Source: Chitinophaga pendula
Lineage (GTDB): Bacteria > Bacteroidota > Bacteroidia > Chitinophagales > Chitinophagaceae
Reading direction: 5' to 3'
DNA length: 64,000 bases
Assembly (NCBI RefSeq): GCF_020386615.1
Contig: NZ_CP077769.1
Span: forward strand, 5,753,501-5,817,500
A model generated the notes under the pieces. That model saw only the letters and a list, made by a program, of their open reading frames with translations, searched no databases and was not told the origin of the DNA. The position numbers and the translations under genes were made by a program. Of the stretch, positions 27,887 to 36,170 are shown one piece after another; position 1 is the stretch's first letter; each line of letters starts with the position of its first letter.

Positions 27887-28693
27887 CTAGTCTTTTTTGC
27901 CCAGTTTAGTGCGCCAGTCTTTATCCTGGAACATTTCCTGCTGGCGGATCTCTTTAGCTTCCTGCAAGAATTCGGAGGCAAAGATAAAGTCGTTCAGCAG
28001 TTTATCTTTACTGAAAATGATGTCTTTGTTGCTGCCTTCCCACTGTTTTTTACCCTGGTACATGTAGACGATATGATCTCCATGTTCCATTACGGTGTTC
28101 ATATCGTGGGTATTGATCACTGTGGTGATATTGTATTCGACGGTCAGTTCTTTGATGAGGTTATCGATGAGCAGGGAGGTCTGTGGATCGAGGCCGGAGT
28201 TGGGTTCGTCGCAGAAGAGGTATTTAGGATTCAGTACGATGGCCCTGGCGATACCGACTCTTTTTTTCATGCCACCGCTGATCTCTGCCGGGTATTTTTT
28301 GGCGGCGTCTTTGAGCTGTACGCGGTCCAGGCACTCCATAACGCGTTGTTTTTTCTCCCGGGAGGAACCTTTTCCGAACATTTCGAGCGGGAACATCACG
28401 TTTTGCTCTACGGTCATACTATCGAAGAGGGCGGAACCCTGGAAAAGCATACCTATTTCCTGGCGGATTGCTTTTCGTTCGTTTACCTGCATGCTGGTAA
28501 AATCCTGGTTATTATACAGGATCTTGCCTTCATCTACTTCGATAAGGCCTACCATGCACTTCATCATTACGGTCTTACCACTACCGGAAGAGCCGATGAT
28601 CAGGTTTACTTTTCCGGCCTCCATGGTAGCGGAGACACCTTTAAGTACTTCTTTATCTCCAAATCCTTTTCTAATGTCCTGTAGTTCGATCAT
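27887..28693 (-). CDS. MlaF-like ABC transporter ATPase
   Basis: A 268-residue ABC ATPase. Walker A is GSSGSGKT (about residues 33-40), the Q loop is in EIGMLFQGSALFDSMTV, the signature is ISGGMKKRV, Walker B is YLFCDEPNSGLDP and the switch His follows in INTHDMNTV. GSALFDSMTVEQNVMFPL and the C-signature with a Met-Lys pair are marks of the MlaF/Ttg2A family, which powers lipid transport between the inner and outer membranes. The permease gene ends 78 bp upstream on the same strand. No MCE-domain (MlaD) gene is adjacent. Confidence 0.92.
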   Translation of the reverse strand: MIELQDIRKGFGDKEVLKGVSATMEAGKVNLIIGSSGSGKTVMMKCMVGLIEVDEGKILYNNQDFTSMQVNERKAIRQEIGMLFQGSALFDSMTVEQNVMFPLEMFGKGSSREKKQRVMECLDRVQLKDAAKKYPAEISGGMKKRVGIARAIVLNPKYLFCDEPNSGLDPQTSLLIDNLIKELTVEYNITTVINTHDMNTVMEHGDHIVYMYQGKKQWEGSNKDIIFSKDKLLNDFIFASEFLQEAKEIRQQEMFQDKDWRTKLGKKD

Positions 28694-28771
28694 ATTATTT
28701 CGGACTAACCGGCAGGTAGGGCCTGGCGGTATTTAAAAAACGTTCTCAATATCTTCGTTGCTTACTACTCA

Positions 28772-29515
28772 TCAGAGCAGTACGGCTGAAAGTGCATAGT
28801 CGGCAAAGAGGATCAGCACGCAGCTTACTACTACTGAGGTGGTGCTCGCCTTTCCTATTTCCAGGGCGCCACCTTGCACGTTGTAGCCATAGTAGGCGGA
28901 TACGCTGGCAATAATGAAAGCAAAAGTATATGATTTGCTTAAGGCGAAGAATACGTTATATGCTTTGAATTCCTGCCTTAAACCTCTCAAGAACTGTTCA
29001 TTGGAGATGATACCGGCTACTACCCCAGCCAGTTTACCACCGAAGATACCCAGGAATCCGGCGATGATGACCAGGCAGGGAATGGTGAGCAGTGCTGCCA
29101 TTATCTTGGGAAGAACGAGGTATCCTTTGGTATTGATCCCCATGATCTCCAGGGCATCGATCTGTTCGGATATACGCATATTCCCCAGTTCGGAGGCAAT
29201 TTTGGAGCCGATCACCCCTGCCAGTACGATACAAGTGAGGGTGGGGGCGAATTCCAATATAATAGTGTCCCTAACGATCTGTGCGATGGTGCTTTTGGGA
29301 ATGATGGGGCTTATCAGCTGGTAGGCGGTCTGTAATGTGGTTACGCCTCCCATGAACAGGGAGATAATAAATACGATACCCAGTGAGCCTATACCTATTT
29401 CCACGCATTGCTGCATGAATTGTTTCCAGTACATCTTGCCGTTCTCGGGTTTCGAGAACATACCTTTCAGCATCAGGAGGTATTTCCCGAAATGATAGAA
29501 GAATTTGAACTCCAT
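28772..29515 (-). CDS. MlaE-like ABC transporter permease
   Basis: A 247-residue membrane protein with about five hydrophobic helices and the MlaE (DUF140) signatures EFAPTLTCIVLAGVIGSKIA and ASELGNMRISEQIDALE. This is the integral membrane partner of the ATPase encoded downstream, expected to shuttle phospholipids. The N-terminal segment (KYLLMLKGMFSKPE) matches the short amphipathic start of the family. It forms an operon with the ATPase and follows the unknown gene at 29582 by 66 bp. Confidence 0.92.
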   Translation of the reverse strand: MEFKFFYHFGKYLLMLKGMFSKPENGKMYWKQFMQQCVEIGIGSLGIVFIISLFMGGVTTLQTAYQLISPIIPKSTIAQIVRDTIILEFAPTLTCIVLAGVIGSKIASELGNMRISEQIDALEIMGINTKGYLVLPKIMAALLTIPCLVIIAGFLGIFGGKLAGVVAGIISNEQFLRGLRQEFKAYNVFFALSKSYTFAFIIASVSAYYGYNVQGGALEIGKASTTSVVVSCVLILFADYALSAVLL

Positions 29516-29581
29516 AACTGACCAAAGATAGGAAATAGTAAATGTACCGCGTCCGGGGCTGGGATTTTTTTATCGGCCCTC

Positions 29582-30613
29582 TTATTTGAGGCTTTGTACC
29601 AATAAACGTTTGAGGCTCCGTTCGATGATCTCTCCCATGGTTTTACACCGGGCGAACACTTTGTCGCCGTAGTATTGGGCCAGTTCATCGCCCAGTTGCT
29701 GGATCTTTTCGGGGAAGGATACACGATCTGCCATGATGACGTCGCGAAGATCTTTGATGCGGTGGCGTTGCACTTTCATCCGGCGGGCGATCAGGGCCCT
29801 TTCTTCCTGCTGGTATTGTTTCACTACTTCGGCATTGAGGTGTTGCATAGCCAGCTCTACAAAAACCCTGTTTTCCTTAAAGTACTGGGGCATATAGAGG
29901 GTCCGTTTGCCTTCGTAGAACTGCTGATCGAAGTCTATGGCACGGATCCGGAATTGTACGTCATCGAAATCGGGGGTGATATCGAATATGAAGTTGTAGG
30001 AGCGCATGTCGCCCAGCAGGCGGACGAAGCAGCGTTCGTTGAATTTGACGAACTCTTTAGCGATACGTTTGGGGTTGAATTCTGGGCGATGCAGGTAGTG
30101 CAGGATGAACTGATCGCCGGGTACACCTGCTATATGTTCTTCCACCAGGGTATTACCATCTACCAGGAAGTTCATCCAGTAGGGAGACAGGATGTGTTCC
30201 AGTTCGAGCCCGTAGATGCGGGAGGCATCTGCTATTTTTATATAGAAATAGTCGTATACCTCGTTATAGTTGTTAACGATCTTAATACGGAAAGGGTGGG
30301 AATTACCGAAGGTGCAGTAGTCGATCCGTTCGATATGCAGGTGTTCTTCTGCGCCTTCATCGCCTCCAGCTTTGAGGATGGAATAGATACGTTTCAAGCC
30401 GGCGTGCAGGTTGGTCATCATGCTTTGCGGATAGAAGACGGTTTCCCAAAGGGTATCTTTTCCGTCCTTATCATATACGGGTATGCCATTATCATAATAT
30501 TTCAACTCCTCGTACGATACGGGGAGTTTCACCTCCCGTTCGTATAGCTTGAGGTATTTGCGAAAGGCTGGATTGAGCGGGAAGAATATCTTTTTCCGGG
30601 AAATATGCTGCAT
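29582..30613 (-). CDS. Conserved hypothetical protein, faintly kinase-like, next to mlaEF-type genes
   Basis: A 343-residue cytoplasmic protein without signal or membrane segments. I do not recognise a named family. The middle contains RLLGDMRSYNF (D202 and N207, spaced as in the kinase catalytic loop D-x4-N) and then AIDFDQQF (D227-F-D229), where kinases have DFG about 15-20 residues later. There is no clear glycine loop. The C-terminal third is helical and basic. Immediately downstream on the same strand are the lipid transporter permease and ATPase genes. Kinase-like fold is inference only. Confidence 0.65.
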   Translation of the reverse strand: MQHISRKKIFFPLNPAFRKYLKLYEREVKLPVSYEELKYYDNGIPVYDKDGKDTLWETVFYPQSMMTNLHAGLKRIYSILKAGGDEGAEEHLHIERIDYCTFGNSHPFRIKIVNNYNEVYDYFYIKIADASRIYGLELEHILSPYWMNFLVDGNTLVEEHIAGVPGDQFILHYLHRPEFNPKRIAKEFVKFNERCFVRLLGDMRSYNFIFDITPDFDDVQFRIRAIDFDQQFYEGKRTLYMPQYFKENRVFVELAMQHLNAEVVKQYQQEERALIARRMKVQRHRIKDLRDVIMADRVSFPEKIQQLGDELAQYYGDKVFARCKTMGEIIERSLKRLLVQSLK

Positions 30614-30666
30614 AGTCGTCTATAAGTTACTGAAAATTAAGACAAAAAACATTCTCCTACTTAACA

Positions 30667-30694
30667 TTGATATAACATACCACGCTTATATTTA
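30667..30694 (+). promoter_or_regulatory. Candidate promoter of the S41 peptidase gene
   Basis: TTG, a 17-bp spacer and TATATTTA, one mismatch from TAnnTTTG, with the ATG 36 bases further on at 30730. Confidence 0.35.
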
Positions 30695-30729
30695 TATCTT
30701 CCGGCTGTCGCCGGCAAAAGAGCTTTCCT

Positions 30730-32109
30730 ATGCGAAATACTGTTATCCTCCCTTTAGCCCTTTTCAGCCTGATCTTACTCATCAGTTGCCGTAAAAAAGA
30801 CGATGTCCCCTATGTACCTACGGGTCCTGTCACACAGCAGGAGATCAACGGTTGGGTATTAGACAGCATGCGTTATTTCTATTTGTGGAATGATCAGTTA
30901 CCTGGTCAACCGGATAAGAACCAAGAGACGCAGGTATTTTTCAATGGTCTTAAGAACCGGGAGGACCTGTTCTCCTTTATTTACAATCCTTCAGATCCGC
31001 AAACGATCACCTATGATATGCTGAACAAGTATGGTGTTGATTACACTATTGTCAACTGGCCACCTACTGGTGGAGTGATCGGTGTGGTGAAGCTGGTGGT
31101 ACCGGGTTCTTATGCAGCGGCCGGAGGGTTAAAGCGAGGGGATTATTTTACCCGCATTAATGAAACGGTGCTTACCGCTGATAATGCCGTGAGGCTGAGT
31201 GATGAGATGTTGAAGGCCGAGATAAGTACGCTGACGCCGGCGATCTTGACGAACGGCAGTTTTGTAGAGCAGCCGCTGGTACAGTTGCAACGGCAGCGAC
31301 AGACGGCGAGCCCTTTATATACGACTAAGGTGTTTAACAGTGGTGCTGTCAAAGTGGGATATCTATTTTATAATGCGTTTAATGACGGGTATAATAACTA
31401 TGTGCTGGCGGCTTTTGAGGATTTTAAGCGTAAGGGGGTACAGGAGTTGATCATTGATCTGCGTTATAATGCGGGTGGTAGTCTGGCTGGTGCTGCGATG
31501 ATGGCTGCGATGATTGCCCCGGGGGTAAAGGAGGGCAGCCCTTTTGTGAAGTACACGGGCAATAGCCGTTTTCCGACGCGGACTTTGAGTTTTGCGACTA
31601 CGTTATCTGTGCCGGAGACCGGTGACCCTATTTCATTCAATAGTTTGTCCGGAGGGCGGCTTAATCTGTCGCGGGTATTTATCCTGAGCGGGCGGCAGAC
31701 GGTATCTGCTGCGGAGTTACTGATCAATAACCTGAAACCATATACGACCGTTATACAGATAGGTGCGACTACCTGGGGGAAGGATAAGGGGGCTGTTATC
31801 ATCAGTGACATGCGGAATACCAAACGTATTTCCTGGATCATGCATCCATTGACCTACCGGTTAGCCAATGCGAATGGGGAGGGAGGGTATACACAAGGTA
31901 TTACGCCACAGTACAAACTGGATGAGTTGAGTGTGTTGCCGCTAGCTGCTTTAGGAGATACGCGAGACCCGTTGCTGGCCAAAGCGCTGTCGCTTATCGA
32001 TGGCAATGGGCGGGTGAGTAATGAAAATATACCTGCAGCCGTTCGCTCGTCTATTTATGATTCCCGGGATAAAGCGGCGGTTAACAGTATCATGATATTA
32101 CCGAAGTAA
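30730..32109 (+). CDS. S41 family C-terminal-processing-like peptidase lipoprotein
   Basis: A 459-residue lipoprotein (signal ends LLISC, Cys about residue 18). It has a helical N-terminal part ending in YFYLWNDQLP, a PDZ domain (about residues 105-160, LVVPGSYAAAGGLKRGDYFTRINE), and the S41 domain with QELIIDLRYNAGGSLAGAAMM and the catalytic S326 in RQTVSAAELL. This C-terminal-processing-type layout is common in Bacteroidota, where the enzymes degrade or process exported proteins. It stands alone and is convergent with the beta-helix-like lipoprotein gene at 32147; a perfect terminator lies between. Confidence 0.92.
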   Translation: MRNTVILPLALFSLILLISCRKKDDVPYVPTGPVTQQEINGWVLDSMRYFYLWNDQLPGQPDKNQETQVFFNGLKNREDLFSFIYNPSDPQTITYDMLNKYGVDYTIVNWPPTGGVIGVVKLVVPGSYAAAGGLKRGDYFTRINETVLTADNAVRLSDEMLKAEISTLTPAILTNGSFVEQPLVQLQRQRQTASPLYTTKVFNSGAVKVGYLFYNAFNDGYNNYVLAAFEDFKRKGVQELIIDLRYNAGGSLAGAAMMAAMIAPGVKEGSPFVKYTGNSRFPTRTLSFATTLSVPETGDPISFNSLSGGRLNLSRVFILSGRQTVSAAELLINNLKPYTTVIQIGATTWGKDKGAVIISDMRNTKRISWIMHPLTYRLANANGEGGYTQGITPQYKLDELSVLPLAALGDTRDPLLAKALSLIDGNGRVSNENIPAAVRSSIYDSRDKAAVNSIMILPK

Positions 32110-32134
32110 CGTACAGGGCTATGCCCTGTACGTT
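32108..32134. terminator. Perfect bidirectional terminator hairpin
   Basis: AACGTACAGGGC and GCCCTGTACGTT pair perfectly (12 bp) across a 3-base loop. It serves both the S41 gene ending at 32109 and the convergent gene ending at 32147. Confidence 0.8.
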
Positions 32135-32146
32135 GTTGCTGATATG

Positions 32147-33541
32147 TTATAACCTTGTCCATCCGTTAGCCCAAGTAATGTTGCCGGTAGGGAATGCACC
32201 GGCTGTTTTAGCAGGAGAAAGAGGAGTAGGAATGAAGTTGCTGATACTACGTGTTGAGCCGTATGGATTAGCCAGTAGCAGATCGGTATTAGGCGCGGGT
32301 GTAGTATAGCCGATATTACCAGGCATCGGGATAAATGGTATGAGACCGGTAGCTGTTTCTTCCACATACGGAGCGATGTAGGCGTGTACAAAATTGTTTG
32401 TTAATGTTGATATACCATTGTCATATTTTGTTTTAGTGTTAGGACCTGTCAGTGGTGTGGTACTGCTTAACACGATACCATAGTTGAAGCCCAGGAAGAT
32501 GGATTTATTAATATCAAACTCTGTATTATTCTTCAAATAGGCAGCATGACCATATCGACCTATGCCTGATGGGATACCATTGGTAATGGAAGCTGCTGAC
32601 TGGTTAGGAAGTCCTACTATCGTGAAGTAATTATACACCGGATGCGTATTTGGTAAAAGTGGGGATCCACCGGGGGCATTATCGCTTTCTATGCCATTTG
32701 ACCGGCTTTTGTCTGCTCTGCCAATATCCATGACGCCTAGCGCGAAGTTCAATGTTCCTGTATATCCTCTTGTGGTTACAAACAGTTCATCCAGTGGGTC
32801 TATTGCTAACAGGTGTGAAGCATTTACCGTGCCGCCCAGAAAGCTAAAAGCATCTCCCTTAGATTTATATATTTCTATATAATCTAACAGGGTACCTCTA
32901 CCGACGCCAGCCAGGATAAGACCACTCATGCTATTGTCGGTGCTCAATTCATACCCTGCATATTCGATGCGGATGTATTTTAGCATACCGGAGTTATCAT
33001 TAGGGATGTTATTGCCAGCACCGCCAAATGTTACACCCGGCACAATTGCGCTACCGATACCTGGAGGTAATACCGGAGCGGGGTAATTGGTAGGTGCTTT
33101 ACCTACGATCGTTACTCCAGCCCAATCGCCGGATGCCGGCGTTGCTTCGTAAGAGGTGAAGACAATGGGATCTGTAACGGTCCCTTCTGCAATGATCTGA
33201 GCGCCTTGAGTAATAACAAGGCCTCCGCCTTGATTACCTGGAGTGGTGCTTTTTATGCCTTTTATCAACGTACCGGGTTCAATGGTAAGTACGGCGTTAT
33301 TAGCGACATAAACGATGCCGCTCAGTTTGTATATCATGCAGCTTTTGAGTGTCGTATTCTGAGTGATCACTCCTGTGAGGGTAGTTTCGCCACATGCGCC
33401 AGCCGGGCCGGAGGGGCCACCGGCCGATACTACACGATTTGATTGGATATCCTGTTTGTTGTCTTTTTTACAGGAAACGGTAAGAGTGATACTTAATAAG
33501 GCGGGCATTAATAGCGGTAATGAAAAGATGTTGTATTTCAT
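32147..33541 (-). CDS. Secreted beta-helix-like lipoprotein, paralogue 2
   Basis: A 464-residue lipoprotein (MKYNIFS start, lipobox ending TVSC). The start at 33541 is chosen because it begins the signal peptide; the open frame extends 7 codons upstream. It is a close paralogue of the protein at 34681 and has the same length. Shared signature blocks are AGGPSGPAGACGETTLTGVI, AVLTIEPGT, GDWAGVTIVGKAPTN, and the late LADFxSTT-like C-terminal repeat. The regularly spaced Gly/Asn/Asp and short hydrophobic turns suggest a parallel beta-helix. It is the last gene of the TonB-receptor locus. Similar proteins accompany TonB receptors in other Bacteroidota, but the cargo is not known. Confidence 0.72.
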   Translation of the reverse strand: MKYNIFSLPLLMPALLSITLTVSCKKDNKQDIQSNRVVSAGGPSGPAGACGETTLTGVITQNTTLKSCMIYKLSGIVYVANNAVLTIEPGTLIKGIKSTTPGNQGGGLVITQGAQIIAEGTVTDPIVFTSYEATPASGDWAGVTIVGKAPTNYPAPVLPPGIGSAIVPGVTFGGAGNNIPNDNSGMLKYIRIEYAGYELSTDNSMSGLILAGVGRGTLLDYIEIYKSKGDAFSFLGGTVNASHLLAIDPLDELFVTTRGYTGTLNFALGVMDIGRADKSRSNGIESDNAPGGSPLLPNTHPVYNYFTIVGLPNQSAASITNGIPSGIGRYGHAAYLKNNTEFDINKSIFLGFNYGIVLSSTTPLTGPNTKTKYDNGISTLTNNFVHAYIAPYVEETATGLIPFIPMPGNIGYTTPAPNTDLLLANPYGSTRSISNFIPTPLSPAKTAGAFPTGNITWANGWTRL

Positions 33542-33741
33542 TGTTAGCGGGTTTAAACTCATTAAAGTATATGTAGGTTACGATGGGTATAGACAGCGCC
33601 GAAGTTAATCGGCAAAATATGGGTTTGTTAGAAGGGGCGTACAACGGCACAGGCGGGGTTAACCTATATAGCAGGTTGCTTCCATTAGGAAAGGGGAAAG
33701 AAAAGGGGGTCAACAAGCAAAGAAAGTTGCGATGTAATCGT

Positions 33742-34512
33742 TTATAGTTCTATGACGGAGATTCTGGTGAGGTCGCCTGATTCATCGTCTTGAAGGAAAA
33801 CTATAACGGTTTTACTTGCTACGCTTTGGTCTATTCCCAAAAGGAACAGGTCGGTGCCTATACCAGGCTGGAATATAGGATCTCCTGTTTCGGCATCTAC
33901 GATCCTAGCGCCATAGGTAATTCCCTGTCCCTTTTCGTCCTGCACCCTGAATTTGGTAATGCCTTTGCTTAGCGCGCCTCTTTCCAGGCCTTTTATTTCA
34001 ACCGGAGAGGGTACTATTTCTCCTGTATTCGGATCGATGTAAACGAATTGAATATTGTATTTCGGTTTGGGATAAAATTTCTGGCTCAGTCTATTTGAAA
34101 ACTGGATATACACGGAGTCTGCCGGCAAGGTGGTATTTCCTGTGCCTACAAAGGTGCATAAACCAAGCTCGGGGCTGTAGGCCAGTCTGAAGTCCTGCGA
34201 GCTATTAGAGGGGATCGTTATTAATGTATCAATAATAAACTTGTTTGTTCTGGCATCGAAAATGGAAAGTTTGCCCTGTTGATTTGCCTGAATTATGAAT
34301 TGACCATTATCGATGGTAGTACCGTTAAGGAGTACGGTATCGAGTTGTTTATCATTGAATCGTACTATTACATCTGGGGTTCCGGGAAGTTTCAATAAGT
34401 TTAGTTTTACTTTCCCGAAATAGTGATCTTCAGCTAATTCGCCCTTGCGGCAGGAAACTGCCAATATTAATACAGCAACGAAAAGGGAAAGGCGTTTGAT
34501 AAACAGATGCAT
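33742..34512 (-). CDS. Lipoprotein of unknown function
   Basis: A 256-residue lipoprotein (signal ends AVSC, Cys about residue 21). The mature part opens with HYFGKVKLNLLKLPGTPDVIVRFND and alternates beta-strand-like segments with polar turns. It resembles the small domain (DUF4397-like beta sandwich) found in some Bacteroidota lipoproteins, but the match is weak and I do not commit to it. It lies between the two beta-helix-like paralogues in the same orientation, within the TonB-receptor locus, so a role in substrate binding at the surface is conceivable. Confidence 0.65.
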   Translation of the reverse strand: MHLFIKRLSLFVAVLILAVSCRKGELAEDHYFGKVKLNLLKLPGTPDVIVRFNDKQLDTVLLNGTTIDNGQFIIQANQQGKLSIFDARTNKFIIDTLITIPSNSSQDFRLAYSPELGLCTFVGTGNTTLPADSVYIQFSNRLSQKFYPKPKYNIQFVYIDPNTGEIVPSPVEIKGLERGALSKGITKFRVQDEKGQGITYGARIVDAETGDPIFQPGIGTDLFLLGIDQSVASKTVIVFLQDDESGDLTRISVIEL

Positions 34513-34632
34513 ACTTTAAAAATTGATAATTCAGAAATTCAGATTATTATTAAAAATTGATTTTGTACCTATCGATGTTTCATTATTACCGGAGTACTGT
34601 TTTATGAAAATCCTGGAATTAACATTCAATGG

Positions 34633-34667
34633 AAACAACGTATAGAAGCAAGTTCTATACGTTGTTT
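34633..34667. terminator. Perfect hairpin after beta-helix paralogue 1
   Basis: A 15-bp perfect stem (AAACAACGTATAGAA with its complement) around a 5-base loop, lying between 34681 and the next gene on the same strand. It probably separates the highly expressed receptor/paralogue-1 unit from the lipoprotein/paralogue-2 unit. Confidence 0.75.
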
Positions 34668-34680
34668 TGATGAAAAGAGG

Positions 34681-36075
34681 TTAGAATCTGCTCCAACCGT
34701 TAGCCCATGTGGTGCTTCCTGTGGGGAATGCGCCAAAAGCTTTAGCAGAAGACAGTGCATTTGGAATGTAGTTATTAACAGTACGAGTTGTACCGAAAGG
34801 ATTGTTCAGACCGATGTTAGCGTTCGGGTTAGCAGAAGTGAAACCTGCGTTACCAGAAGTCGGAGTGATTGCAGTATAACCAGAACCATTCACTTCAGTA
34901 GCATAAGGCAGGATGAAGGCTTGAACGAAGTTAGCAGTCAGGGTAGAGATGCCATTATCGTATTTGGTTTTGGTATTAACAGCAGCACCAACTGGTCTTT
35001 GAGTATCCAGAGAGATACCGTAGTTGAAGCCCAGGAAGATAGATCTGTTGATTGCGAATTCAGCATTTCTTCTCAGGTGAGCAGCGCGACCATATCTACC
35101 AGTAGTAGAAGGAGCACCGTTAGTGATAGAAGCAGCAGCTTGAGAAGGTTGACCAACGATGGTTACGAACTCATAAGTAGGGTGAGTGTAAGGGCTCAGT
35201 GGATCGCCATTAGCGTTGTTATCGCTTTCGAAACCGTTAGACTGGCTTTTGTCAGCGCGGGAAAGGTCAGATACACCCAGTGCATAAGAGATTTTACCAG
35301 AGTAGCCATTGTCTGTATCGAACAGGTCATCCAGTGCGTCGATAGCGAGCAGGTGAGAAGCGTCTACAGTACCACCGAAGAATTCGAAAGCGTCATCATT
35401 AGATTTGTATACTTCGATATAATCCAGGGTAGTTCCTTTACCAACGCCAGCCAGTGTCAGACCGTTCAGTTCGTTATCAGTAGCCAGTTCATAACCAGCG
35501 TATTCGATTCTTACATACTTCAGAATACCTGAGTTGTCGTTAGGATCGTTGTTGGTAGGGCCGCCATAAGTAGCATCAGCAGGAGGATTATTAGTGATAC
35601 CTTCTACGATTACAGCAGATGGGTGGTTGGTAGGTGCTTTACCTAGCAGTACGATACCGCTCCAATCGCCGGAAGCAGGTACAGCTTCATTAGAAGTGAA
35701 GATGATAGGATCAGTCTCCGTACCTTGAGCGATCAGTTTAGAACCGCGGGTAATGATCAGGCCACCACCTGGTTGACCGGCAGCACCTTTGATACCTTTG
35801 ATAGTAGTACCTGGTTCGATGGTAAGAGTAGCGTTGTTTGCAACGTAAACCAGGCCTTGCAGTTTGTATACTCTGCAGCTTTTCAGGTTCAGGTTAGCGG
35901 TGATCACACCAGTGATGGTGCTATCAGGGCAGCTACCGGAAGGGCCAGAAGGACCTGCGGCGGAAACAGTGCGATCATTTGTCAGATCGGTGTTGTCTTT
36001 CTTACAGGAAGTAGCCAACATCATGCCCAACACGGCGGTTGACATAAGGGTTACAACTAAGGGCTTCTTGTTCAT
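34681..36075 (-). CDS. Secreted beta-helix-like lipoprotein, paralogue 1
   Basis: A 464-residue lipoprotein (lipobox ending ATSC). The start at 36075 (MNKKP) is chosen over the ATG four codons upstream. The protein is closely similar throughout to the one at 32147, with identical length and block order: SAAGPSGPSGSCPDSTITGVI, AATLTIEPGT, GDWSGIVLLGKAPTN, DNSGILKYVRIEYAGYELAT. It follows the TonB receptor gene by about 95 bp and so is the gene most likely to be co-produced with it. The function is not established. Confidence 0.75.
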   Translation of the reverse strand: MNKKPLVVTLMSTAVLGMMLATSCKKDNTDLTNDRTVSAAGPSGPSGSCPDSTITGVITANLNLKSCRVYKLQGLVYVANNATLTIEPGTTIKGIKGAAGQPGGGLIITRGSKLIAQGTETDPIIFTSNEAVPASGDWSGIVLLGKAPTNHPSAVIVEGITNNPPADATYGGPTNNDPNDNSGILKYVRIEYAGYELATDNELNGLTLAGVGKGTTLDYIEVYKSNDDAFEFFGGTVDASHLLAIDALDDLFDTDNGYSGKISYALGVSDLSRADKSQSNGFESDNNANGDPLSPYTHPTYEFVTIVGQPSQAAASITNGAPSTTGRYGRAAHLRRNAEFAINRSIFLGFNYGISLDTQRPVGAAVNTKTKYDNGISTLTANFVQAFILPYATEVNGSGYTAITPTSGNAGFTSANPNANIGLNNPFGTTRTVNNYIPNALSSAKAFGAFPTGSTTWANGWSRF

Positions 36076-36170
36076 GGGATTTGTCAATTTTTTAAGTTAA
36101 ACAAATAATGAAATTGGATAAATGACTACATACCTGATCAGGGTATATTTCGACGTACGCGCGTAAGAAC

